Notes under the pieces: generated by a model
Seen by the model: the letters and a program-made list of their open reading frames with translations, nothing else
Told to the model about the DNA's origin: nothing
Database searches by the model: none
DNA from: Methylococcaceae bacterium
GTDB taxonomy: Bacteria > Pseudomonadota > Gammaproteobacteria > Methylococcales > Methylococcaceae
Reading direction: 5' to 3'
Length of the DNA: 12,503 nt
NCBI GenBank assembly: GCA_005792805.1
Contig: SXQV01000223.1
Span: 1-12,503 of the forward strand
In this document: positions 6,892-12,503 of the stretch, one piece after another
Layout of the letters: each line of letters starts with the position of its first letter
How positions within the stretch are numbered: the first letter of the stretch is position 1
Position numbers and translations under genes: made by a program

Positions 6892-8022
6892 TTGAGAATT
6901 CTCTTTGGTTTGGGGCTTTTGCTGGTGGCGTGCGCTGTTTTTTCCTCGCCATCTCAAGTGCCGCTCAGTGAAGTCAGGGATCGTATCCAGTCCACCCGGA
7001 GGACTCAGGAGGCGTTGCAGGCGCTGAGGGATGGGCTGTTCCAGCAATTGTCGGATCTGGAGCTGAAACTGGGCCAATTAGCTAAGACCCTCAATGAGTT
7101 GGAGGCGCAATCAAGAGCCCGCGAAACACGTGTCCGCGAACTCAAGATTCAGCGTGACAAGCTACAGGTTTCGGTCAAGCAGCAGCAGAAACAGTTGGCG
7201 GGCCAGTTGCGGAGCGCTCATGTCATTGGTCGGAAAGACTGGCTGAAACTCCTGCTGAATCAGGAAGAACCGTCCCGATTAGCCCGTGTGCTAGCCTATT
7301 ACGGCTACCTTAACCAAGCGCGAACAGTCCTGATCCAGGCTTGGCAGGCTGACGTGGCCGAGGTACGCAACACAGAGGCAGAGTTGATGCGGGAGTCGGC
7401 GCAACAGGCCGAATTGCGTCAGCGCAGTCAGAAAGAGCGGGCGGCGTTGCGGGAAGCGAGTTCGGCGCGCCGTCAATTACTGGCAGGCTGGGATCAGGAA
7501 CTTAAAGGGCAGGCTGCCAGTCTGGTTCAGCTTAAAGAGGATGAGACGCGCCTGACAGGGTTGATACAGTCCATGGTTGTGCAGGATCCACAAGCGGTTG
7601 ATGAGCCCGCTGCTTCAGTCCGGAGCCTACCCGCACAGCAAGGTGGAAAAGGACAATGTCCGCCTGCGGGAGTGGTCTTGGCCAAGTACGGAAGTCCGCG
7701 CATGAGTGGGCGCTGGGATGGCCTGCTGATTCAAGGCAAGGAGGGTACGCAGGTGCAAGCGGCCGCTAGCGGGAAGGTGGTTTTCGCCGACTGGTTTCGA
7801 GGCTACGGATTGTTGTTGATCATCGATCATGGCAATGGAACGATGAGCCTCTACGCGTTCAATCAGACCCTCTACCGGAAGAAGGATGACAGGATAAACA
7901 GCGGTGATGTGATTGCTGCCGTGGGTGCGAGTGGGGGACGGGACAAGCCTGGACTTTATTTCGGTATCCGGCAGCAGGGGCAGCCAGTCGATCCGCTTGT
8001 CTGGTGTTCCGAACAGGGTTAA
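6892..8022 (+). CDS. envC: Murein hydrolase activator EnvC
   Basis: A 376-residue exported protein: hydrophobic signal (residues 2-18), long coiled coil (about 25-220, rich in Gln/Arg/Glu/Leu), then a C-terminal LytM (M23-like) domain (about 255-376). EnvC does not cut peptidoglycan; it activates AmiA/AmiB at the septum under FtsEX control. Consistent with this, the zinc ligands are degenerate: the HxGxD position reads RWDGLLI (274-280) and the HxH position reads LYAFNQ (320-325). The E. coli-like signature SGKVVFADWFRGYGLLLIIDHG and the end LYFGIRQQGQPVDP are clear. The start is uncertain: TTG 6892 has no good ribosome binding site, TTG 6910 is possible, and the frame stays open upstream into the end of gpmI. 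LVAC at the end of the signal matches a lipobox, unusual for EnvC. The gene lies between gpmI (29 bases) and ctpA (41 bases). Confidence 0.93.
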   Translation: MRILFGLGLLLVACAVFSSPSQVPLSEVRDRIQSTRRTQEALQALRDGLFQQLSDLELKLGQLAKTLNELEAQSRARETRVRELKIQRDKLQVSVKQQQKQLAGQLRSAHVIGRKDWLKLLLNQEEPSRLARVLAYYGYLNQARTVLIQAWQADVAEVRNTEAELMRESAQQAELRQRSQKERAALREASSARRQLLAGWDQELKGQAASLVQLKEDETRLTGLIQSMVVQDPQAVDEPAASVRSLPAQQGGKGQCPPAGVVLAKYGSPRMSGRWDGLLIQGKEGTQVQAAASGKVVFADWFRGYGLLLIIDHGNGTMSLYAFNQTLYRKKDDRINSGDVIAAVGASGGRDKPGLYFGIRQQGQPVDPLVWCSEQG

Positions 8023-8063
8023 ACGGCCCAATGTTCCCAAATTTCATTTTTCAAGAGAGCGAT

Positions 8064-9434
8064 ATGTTGCGACAGAATAAACTGCGGGTTTTGACATCGG
8101 GGCCACTGCTTGGGCTGTTTTTATGCGTCACCGGCCCGGCGCAGGCTGAGAAGGTCGAGACCAAGACCGATGTGCCGGCTGACCAAACGCAAATTCCGTT
8201 TGAAGGGCTGAAGACCCTGTCCGAAGTCTATGGCCGGATCAAGCAGGATTATGTCGAACCGGTCAAGGATGAGAAGCTGTTGGAGGATGCGATTCGCGGC
8301 ATGCTCACCGGGCTTGACCCGCATTCGGCGTATCTGGACAAAGAGCAATACGACGAGTTGAAGGTCGGCACCACGGGTCAATTTGGTGGCTTGGGTATCG
8401 AAGTCGGGATGGAAAACGGGTTTGTTAAAGTAATTTCCCCAATTGACGACACCCCCGCACAAAAGGCAGGCGTGAAAGCAGGCGATCTGATCATCCGCCT
8501 GGATGACAAGCCAGTGAAAGGCATGAGCCTGAATGATGCGGTCAAGATCATGCGCGGTGAACCTGGCAGCCCGATCGTACTGACCATTGTGCGTGAGGGC
8601 GCTGAGCAGCCACTCAAGCTGAAGCTTGTCCGCGACATTATCAAGGTCAAGAGCGTCAAAAGTCGCATTCTTGAAGAGGGCTACGGCTATGTGCGTCTTT
8701 CCAGTTTCCAGGCCAAGACGGGCGAGAGCATGATCGAGGCAATTGACGACTTGAAAAAGGGCGGCAAGCTCAAAGGGCTGGTGATTGATTTGCGGAACAA
8801 TCCGGGCGGTGTGTTGAATGCCGCTGTGACAGTGAGCGATGCCTTCCTCGATGAGGGTCTGGTTGTCTACACCGATGGTCGTGTCGAGGATGCCAAGATG
8901 AAGTTTAATGCCTCATCGGGTGACATACTGGATGGCTCGCCGATCGTGGTACTCATCAATGCGGGGTCGGCATCGGCCTCCGAAATTGTGGCTGGCGCAC
9001 TGCAAGATCATAAGCGTGCCATCATCATGGGCGAGAAAACCTTTGGCAAGGGTTCGGTCCAGACTATCTTGCCGACCAGCAACGGTGCCGCCGTCAAGCT
9101 GACAACTGCCCGCTACTACACGCCGTCTGGCCGTTCGATTCAAGCCGAGGGAATTTCTCCCGATGTACAAATATCACGTGTCAAGCTGGAAGCGGCGGCG
9201 CAGTCGGAATTTGGTCCGCTGAAGGAGTCTGACCTTGCCAACCACCTCGAAAACAAAAATCCTGACGCCAAAAAGGCGACGGTGAAGGTGCCGGGCAAGG
9301 ACGATCCTTCTGCTAAGGAGACGCCGAAAACCAAGGAAGAAATTGAGGATGCATTGGCCCTTCAGGATTACCCTTTGAACGAGGCGCTCAATCTGCTCAA
9401 GGGAATCAATATCGTCAATAAGACAGCGAAGTAG
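8064..9434 (+). CDS. ctpA: Carboxy-terminal processing protease CtpA (S41 family)
   Basis: A 456-residue periplasmic serine protease. ATG 8064 is chosen because GAGAG (about 8055-8059) precedes it and because it gives a clean signal peptide ending GPAQA-EK; GTG 8004 would overlap envC and ATG 8031 gives a less regular N-terminus. Order: signal (1-25); helical region with LTGLDPHSAYLD; PDZ domain (about 105-180, starting GGLGIEVG); S41 protease core (about 190-370) with VRLSSF, IDLRNNPGG and NAGSASASEI. Ser304 and Lys329 (in TFGKGSVQT) are 25 residues apart, as are Ser430 and Lys455 in E. coli Tsp, so they form the Ser-Lys dyad. The tail is charged and Lys/Pro-rich. CtpA enzymes trim C-termini of envelope proteins and degrade peptidoglycan hydrolases in Pseudomonas, which fits a place next to envC. 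It is the last gene of the operon. Confidence 0.96.
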   Translation: MLRQNKLRVLTSGPLLGLFLCVTGPAQAEKVETKTDVPADQTQIPFEGLKTLSEVYGRIKQDYVEPVKDEKLLEDAIRGMLTGLDPHSAYLDKEQYDELKVGTTGQFGGLGIEVGMENGFVKVISPIDDTPAQKAGVKAGDLIIRLDDKPVKGMSLNDAVKIMRGEPGSPIVLTIVREGAEQPLKLKLVRDIIKVKSVKSRILEEGYGYVRLSSFQAKTGESMIEAIDDLKKGGKLKGLVIDLRNNPGGVLNAAVTVSDAFLDEGLVVYTDGRVEDAKMKFNASSGDILDGSPIVVLINAGSASASEIVAGALQDHKRAIIMGEKTFGKGSVQTILPTSNGAAVKLTTARYYTPSGRSIQAEGISPDVQISRVKLEAAAQSEFGPLKESDLANHLENKNPDAKKATVKVPGKDDPSAKETPKTKEEIEDALALQDYPLNEALNLLKGINIVNKTAK

Positions 9435-9445
9435 AAGGATAAAGA

Positions 9446-9472
9446 ATGGGGCCGCATGGACGTGGCCCTCAT
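9446..9472. terminator. Weak hairpin between converging ctpA and the minus-strand gene
   Basis: GGGCCGC (9449-9455) can pair with GTGGCCC (9462-9468), seven pairs with one G-U, around loop ATGGAC. There is no T tract on the plus side. On the minus side the following bases are moderately U-rich (ATTCTTTATCC), but the wobble becomes an A-C mismatch. It lies in the 54-base convergent gap where a terminator would be expected. Confidence 0.3.
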
Positions 9473-9488
9473 CCCTAACGCTTTCCTC

Positions 9489-11321
9489 CTAATTGGGTTC
9501 GGAGTGCCCTCCGAGACTCATCTCGTTGAAACTGCCTTTTCGGATATTCCAGAACCCCAATTCGGGCACACTGAATAAGAGACCGAAGAGCCCTTCTTTT
9601 AGTAGCAATCCCTCATCTACGGGGGCGGTGAAAAGTCCTGCGGCGGTGGCGGCCAGTCCATAGCCAAAATTGAGGGTTCCCAGTAAGGGGCGAGTCCAGA
9701 AGGCATTTTCCGTGAACATCAGAAAGGCGCTGTCGCCACTGAGCGGCCTATAGATGTCGGAAGTCAGTGTGTTGCTTTCCCGGGCTATAGCTACCCAGTC
9801 GGTATCCTGGCGGGTGAGTTGAGTAAGGCGCTGGTTTCTGTATGAGGGCAAGGTTTCAACACCCGTAACGCGGTAATGCCGGCGGACCAGTTCAAAAAAC
9901 CGGAAGGGGATATAGCCCTGGTTCGCTCCGGGCCCCAGATGTCCCCCCAAGGCGTTACTTTCATCTGCGTGCTCGAAGCTTGAATTCACGGCGCTGACTA
10001 ACTCGGTGACGCAATTATGGGTGATCAGCTGGTACCGGTAGGTTGCCTGCATTTTTTGCAGAAACTGCTCTGTTCTGAGTCTCGCGGCGGTGTTGGCGGT
10101 TTGGAATTGCCGTGCTGACATGGCGTGGTTGAGAATCACAGCATGGCCGGCTCCCCGGGGTGGACCCTCTGTTTGAGCGAAAGATAAGCGGCGTTCCTGT
10201 GCCAATCCTGCTTTGGCCTCCTTCAACTCTGAGGCCGCAACTTCTATTTGGTGATAATTGGCTTCATCGGGTTCCGGGTGCTGGGATTCCCTGGTAACCA
10301 GACCGTGGAGTGTTGTTTGAAGTTGGGTGATCAGTTGCCGCAAGAGCGGTTTTTCTTCCTCGGTCAGACCCTCCCGGCTTGGGGGGAAGCTGCTCGACAA
10401 GATGTCGAGAACCAGCCGCTTTCCGCTGGACAGGGAGAGCGAGATGGCTTGATACCGGGCAAGCGATAACAATAAAGAGCGGCCAGATCCAGGGTAGGGC
10501 GATGCCAATGTTTGGATGATGGCCGCCTTTAATTGGTCATGGTAAGCAGCCAACCACTGCTTTTCATGACGCCGACTTAACTGACCAGCTTCTATCAGTG
10601 ATCCATTCTTTAAGGGCCAACCTTTATCAATCGCCGTTAGGGCAAACCAGTGCGCATGTAGATCTTCTATCTCCTCGGAGAAGGTGGGCAGGTAATCAGG
10701 ATATTGGTCTGAGTGCAGATCTGCCGTTGCGGCGTGTGGACGATAACGTAGCATTTCGAGTTGCCGGCGCAGGCGTCTGCGCTCGGCATTGATGAACCCC
10801 GGATAGTGGGTGGACTCGAAACCTCCCCTGAGGTCACTGTATGCCGCCGATTCGTGAGACCTCTGCTCAAAAAAACCAATCCCAGAAACTTCGATGGGTT
10901 CACCAGACTGAAGGGCGTCCAAGACTGCTTCGTCTCGCTCCAGCGCAGTCAGGTAATCGACCTGACGATTTTGTGTTATGAACAGCAGGCTGAGTCGGTC
11001 ACGAATCCGCTGCAAGTCTTCGGCTCGGAGTGCGATGTGGGCGCTATGGATGTTGCGGTTGTCTACGTCGTTATAGATAAACCGGAAGCGTTTCCAGTGT
11101 TCGCGGCTGATGCGGGTATAACCCTCGTCGTTCTGGAAATGGTAGACCGTATCACCCAGTTTTACGGCCGTGTGACCGCCGCTGGAGCCCCCGGTATTGG
11201 CGTCTATGTAGAGGAATTCGAGGGATTCTGCCGGAGTCTCCACCCCGGTCGTGGGATGGGACACCAGCGCCAGGGCCAGGGCCAGGCACGCCGCAAGGCG
11301 ACGGCTATTGAGCAGAGTCAA
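9489..11321 (-). CDS. Exported large protein with permuted NlpC/P60- or DUF4105-like His...Cys motifs, function unknown
   Basis: A 610-residue protein starting at TTG 11321, one base after the stop of the lipoprotein gene (TGA-A-TTG), suggesting coupled translation. Residues 1-27 form a signal peptide (basic SRR, then an Ala/Leu run). Next comes GGHTAVKLGDTVYHF with His50 and His61, and YNDVDNRNI near residue 84. Far downstream is LITHNCVTELV with His435 and Cys437. A His motif before an Asn-Cys motif is the order in circularly permuted papain-fold enzymes (LRAT, YiiX, DUF4105). The roughly 380 intervening residues look helical and charged. Near the end a Gly/Ala-rich hydrophobic segment (about 546-567) and another (about 572-591) may contact a membrane. 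Likely an envelope thiol hydrolase or acyltransferase; substrate unknown. The family assignment is inference from motifs. Confidence 0.8.
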   Translation of the reverse strand: MTLLNSRRLAACLALALALVSHPTTGVETPAESLEFLYIDANTGGSSGGHTAVKLGDTVYHFQNDEGYTRISREHWKRFRFIYNDVDNRNIHSAHIALRAEDLQRIRDRLSLLFITQNRQVDYLTALERDEAVLDALQSGEPIEVSGIGFFEQRSHESAAYSDLRGGFESTHYPGFINAERRRLRRQLEMLRYRPHAATADLHSDQYPDYLPTFSEEIEDLHAHWFALTAIDKGWPLKNGSLIEAGQLSRRHEKQWLAAYHDQLKAAIIQTLASPYPGSGRSLLLSLARYQAISLSLSSGKRLVLDILSSSFPPSREGLTEEEKPLLRQLITQLQTTLHGLVTRESQHPEPDEANYHQIEVAASELKEAKAGLAQERRLSFAQTEGPPRGAGHAVILNHAMSARQFQTANTAARLRTEQFLQKMQATYRYQLITHNCVTELVSAVNSSFEHADESNALGGHLGPGANQGYIPFRFFELVRRHYRVTGVETLPSYRNQRLTQLTRQDTDWVAIARESNTLTSDIYRPLSGDSAFLMFTENAFWTRPLLGTLNFGYGLAATAAGLFTAPVDEGLLLKEGLFGLLFSVPELGFWNIRKGSFNEMSLGGHSEPN

Positions 11322-11322
11322 T

Positions 11323-11790
11323 TCAGTGCGAGTAGCCGCTCTGAATATAGCTTAGTGCATCCTTGTTGGCGGTCAGGACATTGGCAAGAAAAGCTTGGCG
11401 TGCGATGTTTTCTTTGGGAATCCCGGCGCGCTTGAGCCCTTTGCCAATTCCGTAAAAAGTGGCCTTTTCTTGAGACCAGTTGCTGATTTTGAATTGGCCA
11501 GCGGTTCGCGCCAGCGCATTAGGAAAGTCACGTGCGGTCATGGATGAACCAGCGACCGAATAAGTAAGATTCGCGACATCGTCGCGATAGGCTTTTTTCT
11601 CTTTGCTCAAACTGGCGGCTTCACTGGATACGGATGACCCGGAGCTGGCCACGCTCCCTATGGATGACTCGGAACTCGATCCTATCGATTCGGATATGGA
11701 GATGGACGAATCTGAAAAAGAGCAGGCCTGCAACAAACCCAGGGGGAGGATAACGGTCGTTAATTTGGTAAACGGTCTGATTTTGTGCAT
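11323..11790 (-). CDS. Putative lipoprotein with Ser-rich linker
   Basis: A 155-residue protein starting at ATG 11790. The N-terminus MHKIRPFTKL is followed by a hydrophobic stretch and the lipobox LQAC, with acylated Cys23. Residue +2 is Ser rather than Asp, which predicts outer-membrane sorting by Lol. Residues 24-62 are strongly Ser-rich with Gly, Ile, Val and Glu, a likely flexible tether. The compact C-terminal domain (about 65-155) contains YRDDVANLTYSVAG, ISNWSQEKATFYGIGKGLKRAGIPKE in pieces, and ends ALSYIQSGYSH. I do not recognise this domain. The gene follows DUF934 by 43 bases and precedes the His...Cys protein by a single base, so the two envelope proteins probably act together. 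Confidence 0.85.
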   Translation of the reverse strand: MHKIRPFTKLTTVILPLGLLQACSFSDSSISISESIGSSSESSIGSVASSGSSVSSEAASLSKEKKAYRDDVANLTYSVAGSSMTARDFPNALARTAGQFKISNWSQEKATFYGIGKGLKRAGIPKENIARQAFLANVLTANKDALSYIQSGYSH

Positions 11791-11833
11791 GGTGATATTA
11801 CGCCCTGTCGGTAACTGGATGAGGCAAGTTGAA

Positions 11834-12298
11834 TCAGCGTCTTTGGTACAGCGGTTCTGGTCTATCGGCTGCCGCCTGATAGGTAACGCTGAATTCCTTG
11901 AAGGCTTTCAGCCGGTCTTCCAGTGGCGTACCGTCTGGGAATTCAAAGGCGTTGACGCCAACGCGGCTTAGAAAGAACATTTGATCTCGAAGGAAATCCC
12001 CTCGCGCCCTGATTTCTCCCCGATATCCCAGTCGCTCCAGGAGCCGGGCCTGGCTGAATGTTCGTCCATCCGTGAACGCTGCCATGTCCAGGACGATGAT
12101 GGGTATTTTATTGAGTTCTCCGGCAACAAGCTTTTCCACTGTGTCAGTAGCAGTCAAGCGAACTCCAGGCGTGCCCTCATGCACACATTTCAGCCACCGA
12201 TCCAGCGGTATCGTCACTACACCGGAAGCAGGCATGGGTTCATCGGTCAGATGAACCCATGCATTTTCCATGAATTCGCCATTTTTAATGACTGTCAT
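11834..12298 (-). CDS. DUF934 family protein, sulfite reduction accessory
   Basis: A 154-residue cytoplasmic protein starting at ATG 12298, supported by AGGAG at 12306-12310 seven bases upstream; a longer frame from 12367 runs through cysI and is rejected. Family landmarks are FTDGRTFSQARLL (75-87), LGYRGEIRARGDFLRDQ (90-106) and the C-terminal YQAAADRPEPLYQRR. DUF934 genes occur directly behind the sulfite/nitrite reductase gene cysI in many proteobacteria outside the enterics, and are annotated as probable sulfite-reduction proteins; the biochemical role is not established. Here the start overlaps the cysI stop by 14 bases, so the two are translationally linked. Its stop lies 43 bases before the lipoprotein gene with no terminator visible between. 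Confidence 0.93.
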   Translation of the reverse strand: MTVIKNGEFMENAWVHLTDEPMPASGVVTIPLDRWLKCVHEGTPGVRLTATDTVEKLVAGELNKIPIIVLDMAAFTDGRTFSQARLLERLGYRGEIRARGDFLRDQMFFLSRVGVNAFEFPDGTPLEDRLKAFKEFSVTYQAAADRPEPLYQRR

Positions 12299-12503
12299 AA
12301 ACGCGCTCCTGGAAAGGCTGGATGCCGATGCGACGGACGGTATCGAGAAAGCTCTCTTCGTCGCCACGGAGGTCGCGATAAGTCAGAAAAATCCTCTTCA
12401 TCACGTGAGGAACTTCTGCCTTGGCAACGGATGGGCCTAATCTCTCACCTAAAGAGGCATCATTACTGGATGAGCCGCCGAGGGTAATCTGGTACCACTC
12501 CTC
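12285..12503 (-). CDS. cysI: Sulfite/nitrite reductase hemoprotein, C-terminal end (rest outside window)
   Basis: Reading the minus strand from the window edge gives 72 residues and a TAA stop at 12285-12287. No start codon is included because the gene continues beyond base 12503. The sequence EEWYQITLGGSSSNDASLG, then LGPSVAKAEVP, then SFLDTVRRIGIQPFQERVY is characteristic of the last part of siroheme-[4Fe-4S] sulfite/nitrite reductases of the type found with DUF934. The cluster-binding cysteines lie upstream, outside the window. The enzyme reduces sulfite to sulfide in the cytoplasm for cysteine synthesis. The last 14 bases overlap the DUF934 gene, whose ribosome binding site lies inside cysI. 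Confidence 0.9.
   Translation of the reverse strand, partial: EEWYQITLGGSSSNDASLGERLGPSVAKAEVPHVMKRIFLTYRDLRGDEESFLDTVRRIGIQPFQERVYDSH
12306..12310 (-). promoter_or_regulatory. Ribosome binding site of the DUF934 gene, inside cysI
   Basis: On the minus strand AGGAG is seven bases before ATG 12298. It decides between this start and the upstream in-frame start at 12367 and lies within the cysI coding sequence. Confidence 0.8.

Noticed and set aside
8004..8063. GTG 8004 or ATG 8031 as start of ctpA
   Set aside because: They would overlap envC or add residues before a complete signal peptide that begins at ATG 8064 with its own ribosome binding site.
10761..11435. A 224-codon plus-strand open frame
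   Set aside because: It lies antisense to the signal-peptide and His-motif part of the large exported protein and runs into the lipoprotein gene. It has no recognisable motif, and the minus-strand frame is clearly the coding one.
11981..12487. A 168-codon plus-strand open frame
   Set aside because: It is antisense to DUF934 and the end of cysI, both of which show family motifs on the minus strand.
1..12503. Mobile elements, CRISPR arrays, tRNA or rRNA genes, toxin-antitoxin or phage defence genes
   Set aside because: No transposase, integrase, regularly spaced repeat, cloverleaf-like sequence or defence motif was seen on either strand.

Overview
The window reads as ordinary chromosome of a gammaproteobacterium with moderate to high GC. 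The best evidence is gene order. A rhodanese, secB and gpsA run on the minus strand, divergent from gpmI, envC and ctpA on the plus strand. This matches the yibN-grxC-secB-gpsA / gpmM-envC arrangement of Escherichia and the similar Pseudomonas locus, but grxC is absent and an ArsR-type regulator gene sits at the head of the minus-strand operon. No tRNA, rRNA, CRISPR array, transposase or integrase is visible.

Layout. (1) Bases 1-538 are the 3' end of cysA, the ATPase of the sulfate/thiosulfate importer. (2) A 266-base gap holding a possible structured leader precedes a Tat-exported, CueO-like multicopper oxidase (805-2667) with two Gly/Met/His-rich inserts; a near-perfect palindromic terminator at 2685-2714 separates it from the converging gpsA. 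(3) The minus-strand set 5138 to 2743 is arsR-like regulator, membrane-anchored rhodanese, secB, gpsA. (4) The plus-strand set 5318 to 9434 is gpmI, envC, ctpA. (5) The minus-strand set 12503 to 9489 is the cysI 3' end, a DUF934 gene, a Ser-rich lipoprotein and a large exported protein with a His...His-Asn-Cys pattern like permuted NlpC/P60 or DUF4105 enzymes.

How they work together. Sulfur is a recurring theme: sulfate import (cysA), sulfite reduction (cysI with its DUF934 partner), and a regulator/rhodanese pair whose two cysteines have the 66-residue spacing of the persulfide sensors SqrR and BigR. The second theme is the cell envelope: EnvC (amidase activation in division), CtpA (periplasmic protease), SecB (export chaperone), the lipoprotein and the putative cysteine hydrolase/acyltransferase. 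GpsA and GpmI are core metabolism.

The least described parts are the lipoprotein/H-C enzyme pair at 9489-11790 and the regulator/rhodanese pair at 4357-5138. Three genes (gpmI, envC, the H-C protein) appear to start with TTG. All assignments are by reading motifs; no database search was run.
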